The notes under the pieces were generated by a model. That model saw only the letters and a program-made list of their open reading frames with translations, did not search any database and was not told the DNA's origin. The translations under genes were made by a program, and so were the position numbers. A stretch of 64,000 nt of DNA from assembly GCA_033980235.1 (NCBI GenBank), contig CM067069.1, forward strand, positions 37,075,992-37,139,991, written 5' to 3'. Of this stretch, positions 23,355 through 33,394 are shown in pieces (positions within the stretch are counted from its first letter, which is position 1; each line of letters opens with the position of its first letter). This stretch comes from Diadema setosum (lineage: Eukaryota; Echinodermata; Echinoidea; Diadematoida; Diadematidae).

Positions 23355-23537
23355 CTGACATGATAATGCTGAGTCAGCGGCTGTTGAGAAGAACTTTTCA
23401 GGCCAGAAATCGCATGTCAGACTGAACATCCGAAGGCGTGGTATTGTACACACCCATCGGGCCAAGTTTCCTCCCATCGAGGAGTGATATTCAGAATCCT
23501 TGTCACTGCTCTGAAAATGCAACGTCAGATTCCAAAT
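23355..23537 (-). CDS. LRR exon, 183 bp, phase 0 (module D)
   Basis: Acceptor GTTTGTACAG above 23,537, donor TGTCAG|GTATAA below 23,355. It encodes 61 residues: IWNLTLHFQSSDKDSEYHSS, MGGNLARWVCTIPRL, RMFSLTCDFWPEKFF, STAADSALSCQ. Open throughout. It is very close to module E (24,414-24,596), so these two are the youngest duplicates. Differences cluster at the residues following PRL, on the predicted beta-strand. Together with its neighbours it would form a run of LRRs in one protein transcribed from high to low coordinates. Confidence 0.78.
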
Positions 23538-24413
23538 CTGTACAAACGCAGAGAAATAAAGCAAAACATGTCATCAGAAATAACAATATCATGTAAATAA
23601 GGAATAACAAAGTAGTTTTATTTAAACATATGGGTGCAATACAAATTAAGAAGATGGAACGCGCCTTCCATATTCGTGAAATTAAAGCCATCGTTATATG
23701 AGATAAACAAATCACTCTCTTCAACTGTCTGCCGTTAGTCCTTCATAAATCTTGTGAGAGTTCCTTTTCTTACGCTCGTAGTCCTGTTTTGAATTAAAGC
23801 TACTTAAAAGCCGCATTGGCAGAGAATGTGAATAAGTTTAGATAGTTAAATGTGTTCCATCATATGCCAATCAACGAAAGCAGAAGGTACGAACAAATTT
23901 TGTGTATATATGAATACAACAATACCGCTGCAAGATTATTCCTACAATTTTGTTGAGAATAAATGGAGGTAAATATTGCTCAATTAACCAAAGTTCATGA
24001 TCCCAATATTCAAACCTTTTAATTGCGTTAAGATCATAAATCCACAATGTCATTTATGAAAGGTTTGTCGAACCCCATCGGTCACATAAGCAGATGAATT
24101 CGAAATTGTTCTATGACCATATCAGCTCCGAACCCCTAACCAACAAAAAACGAAATGATGAAATGAAATATAACACAAACAATGTCATGACAAAATAATA
24201 CGGTTTTTTGTTGTGTTTTGTTTTGATTTTGTTTACATATCCTGAGACACAATTTCTGGGGGTGTTTCATAAAATGTTCGTAAAGTTAGGAAAGACTAGC
24301 GAGCGACTGGTGATCAGTTCCTGTGCTGTAATATCTGATAGGTATAGCACATCAGAAGATGCCACCAGTCGCTCGAAAGTCTATGAATTATGCATACTTC
24401 TTGTTGATTATAC
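23538..24413. repeat. Truncated module D intron
   Basis: Follows the module C intron to the hairpin MITE, which is cut after 'accagtcgctcgaaag' at about 24,379. The sequence then jumps directly to the last 35 bases before the next exon ('tctatgaattatgcatac'). About 1.4 kb of the module is deleted, with one breakpoint inside the hairpin MITE. Confidence 0.75.
24259..24376. mobile_element. Hairpin MITE, truncated at a deletion breakpoint
   Basis: The left arm and loop are present and the right arm ends abruptly. The fourth copy of the module-borne hairpin. Confidence 0.75.
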
Positions 24414-24596
24414 CTGACATGATAATGCTGAGTCAGCGGCTGTTGAGAAGAACTTTTCAGGGCAGAAATTGCATGTCAGATTGAATGTCCAAAGGCGTGG
24501 TATTGTACACACCCATCGGGCCAAGTCTCCTCCCATCGAGGAGTGATATTCAGAATCCTTGTCACTGCTCTGAAAATGCAACGTCAGATTCCAAGT
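24414..24596 (-). CDS. LRR exon, 183 bp, phase 0 (module E)
   Basis: Acceptor GTTTGTACAG above 24,596, donor TGTCAG|GTATAA below 24,414. The 61 residues are TWNLTLHFQSSDKDSEYHSS, MGGDLARWVCTIPRL, WTFNLTCNFCPEKFF, STAADSALSCQ. Open. The otherwise constant Trp of DFWPEK is Cys here. The intron on its 3' (low-coordinate) side is only 876 bases because module D is truncated. Confidence 0.78.
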
Positions 24597-25091
24597 CTGT
24601 ACAAACGCAGAGAAATAAAGCAAAACATGTCCTCAGAAATAACAACATCATGTAAATAAGGAATAATAAAGTATTTTTTAAACATATGGTTGCAATACAA
24701 ATAAAGAAAATAGAACGCGCCTTCCATATTCTTGAAATTAAAGCCATCGGTATATAAGTTAAAGCAATCACTCCCTTTAACTCTATGACGGTCGTAGTTC
24801 ATAAATTGTGTGAGAGTTGCTTAGACTCGCAGTAATGTTTTCTTTTTAATTGACGCTACTTAAAAGCCACATTGGCAGAGAATTCAAATAAGTTTAGATA
24901 GTTAAATACTGGACATCATATGCCAAACAACTAAAGCAGAAGGTATGAAGTTTGTGTTAATATAAATACAACAATAATGCTGTAAGATTATTCCCACAAT
25001 TTCGTTAAGGATTAAAGAAGTTATATATTGTCTCTTTAACCAACGTTCATGATCCCAATATTCAAACCTTTTTAATTGCGCCCAGATCATG
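24597..25091. repeat. Partial module E intron
   Basis: Follows the module C and D introns ('cagaacgcgcc', 'aagccatcggtat', 'cagaaggta') up to 'gcgcccagatcatg' at 25,090 and is then fused to the interior of a 690-bp-family MITE. The MITE left end and the remaining module are missing, so this is a recombination or deletion joint. Confidence 0.7.
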
Positions 25092-25726
25092 TAAGACCAT
25101 ATTCTGTCAGAACAGACTTTAAGCTTTAAAATGATGTATAACTCAAATCAAATGGACTCTCAGATAATCTAAATATTGGAAAGAAAGCACAAACTCAGGA
25201 AAAGTGTGAACTGAGAAGAGAGGCTCTGAAGTACAGTGTCTATTCAAGCGCTTAATCTTTATCAAACCGTGCTGGCTGTGCGATGAATGGGACAAAAAAC
25301 AGGAAGTTAACTACCAGAGTAACAACAATAAAGGGATTATTAGATTAAACTGTAATTAAGCATGCCTCATTAACACATTCTGTCCATAATTAATGCCAAT
25401 TTTCAAAGCAGTAACACTATCCTTTCAAAAGTTATTAGAGTTGAAAGTGAAGAGTGTGGACAAGGTTTTTCAGAAATGAAAAAGGGATTCTAAAGGCACA
25501 CCTAATCACACTATTCTAACCAAAAATGTTCGAGATAAACTGCTAAAAAACACACTTTCCTGCCCGTTTTATGATACCAAATTTTATCATAATGTAAAAG
25601 AAGACCCGCTCTTTCAGAAGATATGAAAAAGTCAAGCTCGGCTAGGTTAACCCATTTCACTTATTTTCAGTCCTCATGCAAAATCAGTGTGCGTGACTTT
25701 ATGTTCGTTTTGAGGTGCACGGTCAC
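25092..25726 (-). mobile_element. 690-bp-family MITE, one end missing
   Basis: Begins inside the family consensus at 'taagaccatattctg' and ends with the intact terminus GAGGTGCACGGTCAC at 25,726. The next four bases are ATAT. The related, MITE-free site at 32,521 reads acttATATagaaac, which supports insertion at an ATAT target. Confidence 0.85.
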
Positions 25727-25751
25727 ATATAGAAACAAAAGCAACAGATAT

Positions 25752-25919
25752 CTGACTGGTTGGTACCCTAAAATCAGTCTTTCCACCCTGGAACTCAAAG
25801 TAGCAGCATTTGACCCGGAAGCTTGAGAGACGTGGCATACTGGAAATCCATTTGGTCAAGTCTCCTTCCACTGAGGAATGACACTGAGAATCTTCAATTG
25901 ACAAGTTCAGGTTCTGAAT
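25752..25919 (-). CDS. LRR exon type B, 168 bp, donor apparently lost
   Basis: Acceptor TTTCTTTAATAG above 25,919. The phase-0 frame gives 56 residues: IQNLNLSIEDSQCHSSVEGD, LTKWISSMPRLSSFRVKCCY, FEFQGGKTDFRVPTSQ. It is a diverged paralogue of the 183-bp exons (HSSMGGDLARW matches HSSVEGDLTKW). Aligned on the last codons, the expected donor GTATAA reads ATATCT, so the homologous splice site is destroyed. A GTGGAAAG earlier in the exon is a weak substitute. The exon may be skipped or dead even though it has no stop codon. Confidence 0.5.
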
Positions 25920-26690
25920 CTATTAAAGAAAAATAATAATAATAAAGGGACATATTGAGGGAAAATACAGATTAGATACTGTCATCACGAATTCACGATC
26001 TTTTTTTTTTTGTGAAAAAAAAAATATTCGTCACGATACCGTCTTCACAGTCGAGATGTAATAACCGAAGATTGAAATACATGTTGAAATATATCTTCAC
26101 GCTTTTTTCTTGTCACAGATATGCCAACTCATTTCTACAAAAAAAGAAAAAAGAAAATCAATAAATCCAAATATAATAAATACCTTTCAGGGTGTCTCTG
26201 CATTACAAAAGAAAAAGATAGCCATGTTGTGAAGAAATCATGGGGTTCATATCGACTGTTTCAATGGTTCAAAGCACTATAGTGTGGTTATTAATTTTGC
26301 CACGCTCTTTTCCCTAGTATTCTAACATGTCTATTCGTCAAACTTGTATTAAAGTATGTGAGCAGTCACAAGTGAAAGAATACAAGAAAGTAGTTTGAAT
26401 TTAAATGCAAAATACGAGAGAACAGAACCCAGTGGTTAATGAGTCAGCTCGTTATTAAGTTCGGCATTTCGAATAACATTTTCCTCGATTCCAGTTCTCT
26501 CCCTTCTGCTGTCTCCCGCCCGTCTCTTTGACAGTGCAATATTCTTCTCGCGAGAGTTATGATAAGGAACACAGCAAACTTTTACATATAATTTCAGAAA
26601 CAATTGGATAGATAGAACGTTAACATAGAGTGTATAGTTAAGTCCGAGGAGGACATAGAGCATGCAGTATCCGCACAACATCGACTAAGA
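25920..26690. repeat. Diverged intron module, type B block 1
   Basis: Homologous to 32,718-33,355, including 'aagtagtttgaatttaaa', 'cgagagaacagaaccca' and 'gtctctttgacagtgcaat', and more distantly to the intron of the 2.3-kb modules. No exon besides the one listed. Confidence 0.75.
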
Positions 26691-26699
26691 TAACTTTAC

Positions 26700-27589
26700 C
26701 ATTTCATTTCATTTTTATTTCAATTTATTTTCATATTTCTCACATATATCACAATAAAGTATATAAATACGAACATTATACAAAACATAATTTAGATGAG
26801 ACTTCATCGGAATGTACAGAAGTTTGATTTGGTATAATCACAAGGTCTGTATTCATGCGAATTAAACTGTAGTCATGATGCGAAAAAAAATATGATGGGG
26901 CCTGCGTAAAAGCATTAGGTTGTACAGCCGCAGGTCCCGTGAGTAATCAGATTAGGGGAAGTTTAAAATGCGGATGTTTTTTTAAGACCAACTATAACTG
27001 GAGTGAGGAAACCGATTAAAACAAACAAAACAAAAAATCCAAATTGAATATATGTCTCTAAATAAACATACAGAAAGGTCACATGTTGCAGCAGTATAAC
27101 CTACTACTTAGTAAGGACATTGGTAGAACAACAACTGGGGTTGCAGAGATTCAAGGGGTGTGTTGCAGAGTATAGAAAATGGCGTAACTGTATGACATAA
27201 ATACATAAGTAGCAGGTGGAATAATAATGAGATTTGTCGTGAATGTAAACAATACCGTGTACTAGGGAAATAAAGCTCAGGAGTAACATTCAGCATGGGT
27301 CCTAAAACCAAGCATTCCGTGTGACCATAGTAACCGACAGCTGTCACGCGCGAGAATTTCGATAACCGAGTGGAACAATAGGTGCATGAAAAGCGCAACA
27401 GGCAGACTGATCAATAATAGTGTCCATGGTTAGGATCCCGCCTGACTGCTAATAAGGGATAGACAAGGGGTAACATAAAGAGCAACAAGAACTATACACT
27501 ATGCATGCCGTAGCTGCTAAGAAGATATTGCTTCAGTTTTCGTTTGAACGAGGTTATAGTTGGTACAACTTTCAAGTTCCGTCGGGAGT
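26700..27589 (-). pseudogene. LINE 3' end, part 2 (after the fold-back insertion)
   Basis: Minus strand. 27,589-27,495 continues the reverse transcriptase C-terminus begun at 30,918: WNELPTELESC, then after a frameshift ITSFKRKLKQYLLSSYGMHS and a stop at 27,494-27,492. This is the 'WNSLP...SFKRKLKTYLL' ending of CR1/jockey-type LINEs. Below the stop comes a 3' untranslated region with ACGGGACCTGCGGCTGTAC, recalling the 3' hairpins of the LINEs at 51,743 and 61,561, and an A/T-rich tail near 26,700-26,745. Confidence 0.75.
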
Positions 27590-27619
27590 ATGGCAAGCCA
27601 TATTACTTTTTAAAAAGAT

Positions 27620-27835
27620 TTTCTGATATCACGAATTCAATTTTTGATATCACAAATACCCATTGGTTTATCAGGTAAAACCAATTTTTGATATCACGAA
27701 ATCGAATTAGTGATATCACAAATTCAATTCGTGATATCACGAATTCAATTCGAGATATCACGAATTCACATTCTTGATATCAAGAAATACATTTTGTGAT
27801 ATCACTAATTCCAATTTGTGATATCATTAATTTAC
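27620..27835. repeat. TGATATCA array, left outer arm
   Basis: About ten units of 21-22 bases centred on GATATC, alternating with AATTC. The array is itself rich in short palindromes. Confidence 0.85.
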
Positions 27836-28432
27836 ATGGAATTTCAGCACATATCTTTCGCAAAGAAATAATTTGATTTCGAGCATTAGTTTTGCGCTGA
27901 AATTCAACCGTAAATTCTAGCGTTTGTTGAGCGCAGAAATACGCAAGTAATTCGAGCTTTAGTTCAGAGCAAAAAACCAACGGGAATTTAAGCGTTAGTT
28001 GAGCGCAGAAATACATACGGAATTCGAGCATTAGTTTTGCGCTGAAATTCATCTGTGAATTCGAGCGTTAGTTGAGAGCAGAAATACACAAGGAATTCGA
28101 GCATTAGTTTTGCGCTGAAATTCAACTGTGAATTCGAGCGTTAGTTGAGCGCAGAAATACACAGGGAATTCGAGCATTAGTTTTGCGCTGAAATTCAGTT
28201 GTTAATTCGAGCGTTAGTTCAGCGCAGAAATACACAGGGAATTCGAGCATTAGTTTTGCGCTGAAATTCAACTGTGAATTCGAGCGTTAGTTGAGCGCAG
28301 AAATAGAAAGGGAATTCGAGCATTAGTTTTGCGCTGAAATTCAACAATGAATTCGAGCGTTAGATGAGCGCAGAAATACACTGTGAATTCGAGCATTAGT
28401 TTAGCGCAGATATTCCTATGGAATTTCAGGTG
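27836..28432 (-). repeat. 36/37-bp satellite, left inner arm
   Basis: About sixteen units in which GAATTCGAGCATTAGTTTTG and GAATTCGAGCGTTAGTTGAG alternate, so the higher-order unit is a dimer of about 73 bases. Confidence 0.85.
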
Positions 28433-28439
28433 TTATCTT

Positions 28440-29690
28440 TACATAGTATATAACGATAGTTACAACAAAACCTAACTGAAGAGTTTTGGCAACTCGTCTT
28501 CATTTAAAGTGATTAGGAATTGGTTTTAAAAGAATCGATGAAAATAAATCGTTTAGCAACATATCTAAAATGCCATTATTTATATGTTGTCAATTACTTA
28601 AAAGTCATTATTATGTTCTTTTTTTTTTCCCTCCATTTCTCGCCAATGATTTGGCAGAGACTGGTTGACTTACAACTTTTGTTTGCGTTTCTCTTTACTC
28701 TGTTATGTGAAAGATACTCTCTCCCGACCTCCCCCTGTTACTCCTCCGAGTAAATAAGAGAGATTTCTCATTGCGCAGATTAACAAAATTGAAGTCCTTC
28801 GTTCCACTGCTTTTTTCTTACTACAAATTCTAACTGTTTGTTTGCCATGCATACTGCTGCATAAACTCCTCATAAGATCTGGATATCTTCACTCTTCTTG
28901 ATCTGGTCTGAAGACTTTTGGGCTTGTGCGTTCCAGTTTTGTTCTCCCCGGTTTTGGTTCTTGAATAAACTTGCCTATATGATTACACTCTAAATTATTT
29001 TACAAAATCATAAACATACTGGGGCAGGCAAACTGTACACCCAACACAATTGGTCTTAATGGATACACCCCTTTGTTCTGGAGGACTGATTTTGAGGAGT
29101 GAGAAAATGTCTTTAGGAGAAACACGTTGCTTTATGTGACCACCAGCCGACACCAGTGGTGGACATTAAATTGGCAAGTTTACGACTCCCTCTCGCACCC
29201 CGCATGACTCACAGTCTCTCTCTCTCTTATTTTCCGCTGCTGACATACACAGACCAGAGGGTTGATTGCCCTCTGTCGGTCCTCCGCAATACAAACACAT
29301 AGTATATGCTTTTATAACACACATACACATACAACCACACATAATTATCATCGATTTGGTGGAAGAGTCTACTGTAAAGGGGATTACCACATGAAAAATG
29401 TATCATAATTAACAATAATGTATTAATAGATGACAATTTGAGGACCAAAACGATGAATCAAATGTAAGCCCTAAGTGAACATAGTATCATTGAATTCATG
29501 ATAACATGTTTTCAAAACAATTGATTTGTATCAATAATATTCATCGAATATACCTTGACGATCATTTAGGGAATGATGGATGTGTAAATCTCTCATATAT
29601 AGTTATTGGTATTTTGAACATTGTTCTAAAAAAAAGTTAGCAGTAGTATACCTTTCATCTGAATATCAGCTCAAAAGTAATGTTCCAATT
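28440..29690. other. Unique core of the fold-back element
   Basis: About 1.25 kb between the arms. The ORFs at 28,520 (+) and 29,166-29,448 (-) show no domain. No transposase is seen, so movement would need help in trans. Confidence 0.6.
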
Positions 29691-30190
29691 CCCTGTGTAT
29701 TTCTGCGCTAAAAAAACAACAACAAACAAAACCGCTCGAATTCACAGTTGAATTCCAGGGCAAAACTAACGCTCGAATTCCCTTTGTATTTCTGCTCTAA
29801 ACTAATGCTCGAATTCACAGCGATTTTCTGCACTAAACTGACGCTCTAACTCCCTGTGTATTTCAGCGCTCAACTAACGCTCGAATGCACTTTGTATTTC
29901 TCCGCTAAACCAATGCTCGAATTCACAGCGATTTTCTGCACTGAACTAACGCTCGAAATCCCTGTGTATTTCTGCGCTCAACTAACGCTCGAATTCACAG
30001 TTGAATTTCAGCGCAAAACTAATGTTCGAATTCACTTTGTATTCCTGCGCTCAACTAACGCTCGAATTCCCGTTGATTTACTGCACTGAACTAACGCTCG
30101 AATTCCCTGTGTATTTCTGCGCTCAACTAACGCTCGAATTCACAGTTGAATTTCAGCGCAAAACTAACGCTCGAATTCCCTGTGAATTAA
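29690..30190 (+). repeat. 36/37-bp satellite, right inner arm
   Basis: Inverted counterpart of 27,836-28,432. The repeats keep long frames open because one unit is 36 bases, which explains the repetitive ORFs here. Confidence 0.85.
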
Positions 30191-30715
30191 TCACAAATTA
30201 AATTTTGTGATATCAATAATTCAATTCGTGATATCACAAAATGGAATTTGTGATATCAGAAATTCGCATTTGTGATATCACAAATAAGAATTCTTGATAT
30301 CACAAATTGAAATTAGTGATATCACAAATTTATTTCGTGAAATCACAAATTCGAATTTGTGATATCAGAAAATCATTTTGTGATATCACGAATTACCATT
30401 GGTTTTTCACGTGAAACGTATTTTTGATATCAAAAATTCGAATTTCTGATATCACAAATTCATTTAGTGATATCTCAAATTGAATTTTAGATATCACAAA
30501 TTCGAATTTCTGATATCACAAATTGAATTTGTGATATCAAAAATGGATTTTATGATATCAAAAATTCAATATCTTGATATCACAAATTAAGTTCATGTGC
30601 TACACTTACGGGAATTTGTGACATCACAAATTTAATTCTTGATATCACAAATTGAATTCTTGATATCAAAAATTTGATTTTTTTGATATCACAAGATGGA
30701 ATTTGTGATATCAGA
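30190..30715. repeat. TGATATCA array, right outer arm
   Basis: About 23 units, longer than the left array. It contains the uninterrupted form (ATCACAAATAAGAATTC, about 30,277) of the site into which a MITE is inserted at 34,015. Confidence 0.85.
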
Positions 30716-30747
30716 AATTAAGTTTAAATGTAAAAACGGCTTGCCAT

Positions 30748-30918
30748 ACGGGAGTTCGTTCCACTATTTGGGCCCAGTGAACATAATGGTTTTTTTTTTT
30801 TCGTTAAAATTGTTCGGGTACGTGGAAGGTGATATGCGTAACGTTGACGAGTTGAATAATCATGGACTGTATAATTTCTTGTAAACATTTGGGAAAATAC
30901 GTCCATCGTCAACACCAC
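30748..30918 (-). pseudogene. LINE reverse transcriptase C-terminus, part 1
   Basis: Minus strand: the peptide FTRNYTVHDYSTRQRYAYHL then PRTRTILTKKKKPLCSLGPN matches the 'HNTRQ..D.HLPRVRT....F..QGPKLWN' block of CR1/jockey-like LINEs. It is interrupted at 30,748 by the fold-back element and resumes at 27,589. A TAG replaces the codon before WNELP. Confidence 0.8.
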
Positions 30919-31620
30919 GTCATTCTCAATCTAATACCCCTTTTACAGATATTTTTTTTCTCACTTTTCTGTTCGGTTTCATTTTTAGTTTGCCCTATGT
31001 TATCCCAGGGATTATCATGATTTCAAGAATGCTAATTCTTCTATCAGAGGTTTTCCAAACAAATGGGGAAAAAATCCCGGACACCAAAAAGGCATCACAT
31101 GTAGAAAATATAAAATATGTATAGGCTCTTCTCCCTGATGATGTCACCTCACATGATGACGTCATTCTCACCCTAATACCCCTTTAACAGTTATTTTTTT
31201 TCACTTTTTTGTTCGGTTTCATTTTTGGTCTGACCTACGTTATCCCAGGGATTATCATGATTTCAAGAATTCTCATTTTACTATCAGAGGTTTTCCCAAT
31301 AAATGGGAAAAAAATCCCGGACACCGAAAAGGCATCACATGTAGAAAATATAAATTATGTATAGGTTCTTCTTCCTGATGATGTTACCTCACATGATGAC
31401 GTCATTATCACCCTAATACCCCTTTCACAGTCATTTTTCCCCACTTTTCTGTTCGGTTTCATTTTTGGTCTGAACTATGATTTCCCAGGGATTATCGTGA
31501 TTTCAAATATGATTGTTCTACTATCAGAGGCTTTCCCAATATTAATAATGGGAAAAATCCCGGACACCGAAAATACATCACACGTAGAAAATATAAATTA
31601 TGTATAGGCTCTTCTTTCTG
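30901..31620. repeat. Three 240-bp tandem units ending at an LRR exon donor
   Basis: The units begin at about 30,901, 31,141 and 31,381 with an exact spacing of 240. Each contains 'ttcggtttcatttttggtc', 'cccagggattatcatgattt' and 'gcatcacatgtagaaaatat'. Unit boundaries carry ACCTCACATGATGA, the reverse complement of the splice donor region of the exon at 31,631. Units 2 and 3 also carry the CRE palindrome TGACGTCA (31,157 and 31,397). Confidence 0.85.
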
Positions 31621-31630
31621 ATGATGTTAC

Positions 31631-31813
31631 CTCACATGATGATGCTGAGTCAACGGCTGTTGAGAAGAACTTTTCAGGCCAGAACTCGCATGTCAGAGTG
31701 AAGCTCGATAGACTTGGCAATGTACACACAAATCGGGCCAATTCTCCTCCCATTGAGGAGTGGTATTTAAAATTTCTGTCACTGCTTTGAAAATGCAATT
31801 TTAGATCGTCAGT
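31631..31813 (-). CDS. LRR exon, 183 bp, phase 0 (older copy)
   Basis: Acceptor GCGTTTCTACAG above 31,813, donor TGTGAG|GTAACA below 31,631. The 61 residues read TDDLKLHFQSSDRNFKYHSS, MGGELARFVCTLPSL, SSFTLTCEFWPEKFF, STAVDSASSCE. Open, with the same length and phase as the four exons at 11-25 kb but more diverged, and with a different intron start (GTAACA in place of GTATAA). Two extra copies of its donor region lie downstream in the intron, in the 240-bp units. Confidence 0.75.
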
Positions 31814-32549
31814 CTGTAGAAACGCAGAGAAAGGAAGTAAAACATGGCATTAAGAATAATATCACAGAGAATAACAGAATAATACAAATTCAACTTATGA
31901 AATGATTGCTATCGTTGTTCTTTCGTCCATAATTCTTTTTTTTTTAAGAGAGAGAGGGAGAGAGAGAAAAAGTTTTCATTTCATATTTTTTGTTTTTGTT
32001 TTTGCTTTTGCTTTTTTTTTTGGGGGGGGGGGGTTGTAGTCGTACGTTGAGTAAACCTTACCTGAAAAGCATGCTGGCAGATGTTTGACAGAAATCTAAA
32101 TTGTGGAATATTATCCAAATTGTATGGTGATAAGCAAGAACAGAACTCTAATGTGAAGTTTCTGAATTCTTTCCCTGCGTACAAACTTAATGTAGACAAC
32201 TTGTAACAAATAATAGGTCTACGTAGAAATGTTTTTAGAACGACTAGGAAAACAGCATATCTCTGTCACTCTCAAGTCAATCCAACAATGTTATTGATGA
32301 TAGGTCTTTTCAACCCCTATTATTAAGTTATTACAAATGATTCGGTGAGCTCCAACCACCCACTACAAAGAACATACACATTGATATGTGAAATCTAGAA
32401 AAAAAAAAGGAATAGTAAAAATAAGCATTTTGAAAGTGGTGCAGATTTGGGTTGTCTGTACTTTTTTCCATTTGCCGAAATGACCATACATATTACATTT
32501 ATGATATTAATACCAGAGATACTTATATAGAAACAAAAGCAACAGATAT
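31814..32549. repeat. Intron between older LRR exons
   Basis: Diverged version of the module intron, with a purine tract (about 31,948-31,970) and a T/G homopolymer block (about 31,990-32,035). No further exon. Confidence 0.6.
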
Positions 32550-32717
32550 CTGACAGGTTGGTACCATAGTATCGGTCTTTTCACCCTGGAACTCAAAGTA
32601 GCAACATTGCACCCGGAAGCTTGAAAGACGTGGCATACTGGAAATCCATTTGGTCAAGTCTCCTTCCATTGAGGAATGACACTGAGAATCTTCAATTGAC
32701 AAGTTCAGATTCTGAAT
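32550..32717 (-). CDS. LRR exon type B, 168 bp, donor apparently lost
   Basis: Acceptor TTATTCTTCTTAACAG above 32,717. It encodes 56 residues in phase 0: IQNLNLSIEDSQCHSSMEGD, LTKWISSMPRLSSFRVQCCY, FEFQGEKTDTMVPTCQ. Pairs with 25,752-25,919 (about 90% identical). The homologous donor position again reads ATATCT, so the change predates the duplication. GTACCA inside the exon could serve as an alternative donor. It is open, but splicing is uncertain. Confidence 0.5.
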
Positions 32718-33355
32718 CTGTTAAGAAGAATAATAATAAAGTGACGTATTGAGGGGAACTACACATTAGATACTGTCATCACAAATTCAGGATCTCATTG
32801 TAAAATTAGAAAATAAACTAGAGGTTCGTCACAATGCAGTTTTCACAATCGAGATGTAATAACCGAAGATAGAAATTCATCTTGAAATATACCTCCACGC
32901 TTTTTTTGTCACAGATATGTTAACTCATTTGTCCAAAAAAAATTAATAAATCCAATTATAACAATTATCTTCCAGGGTGTCTATCCATTACAAAAGAAAA
33001 AGATAGCCATGTTCTGAAGAAATCATGACGGTCGTATCGACTGTTGCAATGGTTCAAAGCTCTACAGTGTGGTTATTAATTTTGCCACGCTCTTTTCCCA
33101 AGTAATCTAACAAGTCTATTCGTCAAACTTGTGTTAAAGTATGTGACCAGTCACTAGGAAAAGAATACAAGAAAGTAGCTTGAATTTAAAAGCAACATAC
33201 GAGAGAACAGAACCCAGTGCGGGTTAATGAGACAGCTCGTTAAGTTCGGCATTTCGAATAACATTTTTCTCGATTCCCGTTCTCTATCGTCTGCTGTCTG
33301 CCGTCCGTCTCTTTGACAGTGCAATATTCTCGTGAGAGTTATGGTAAGGACAGTG
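32718..33355. repeat. Diverged intron module, type B block 2
   Basis: Homologous to 25,920-26,560. Ends at a 'cagtggcgtatctag' sequence followed by a G-run (33,352-33,385), which has the look of a terminus of another DNA transposon family. Confidence 0.7.
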
Positions 33356-33394
33356 GCGTATCTAGGGGGGGGGGGGGGAAGGGGGGCACGTGTA

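Larger units (their letters stand above)
27590..30747. mobile_element. 3.16-kb fold-back element with satellite arms (TU-like)
   Basis: Ends ATGGCAAGCC and GGCTTGCCAT, flanked by TCGGGAGT (27,582) and ACGGGAGT (30,748), an 8-bp target duplication with one change. Each arm has an outer array of a 21-22-base unit containing TGATATCACAAATTC and an inner array of a 36-37-base unit containing CTCGAATTC and TTTCTGCGCT, inverted between the arms. A unique core lies at 28,440-29,690. Removing it rejoins a LINE reading frame. Long arms of tandem repeats with 8-bp duplications are the known design of the sea urchin TU fold-back family, but sequence identity with TU was not tested. Confidence 0.85.

Noticed and set aside
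11435..24623. LRR frames as free-standing 71-residue proteins starting MLYFSAF
   Set aside because: The MLYFSAF part is the polypyrimidine tract and acceptor of the intron. The real unit is the 183-bp exon between AG and GT.
25746..25752. U12-type AT-AC intron start (ATATCT) after the type B exon
   Set aside because: The next acceptor downstream ends in AG, the site lacks the CCTT part of the U12 consensus, and sister exons have GTATAA. A mutated donor is simpler.
27620..30715. CRISPR-like regular repeats
   Set aside because: No unique spacers, diverged repeats, eukaryotic transposon setting, no cas genes.
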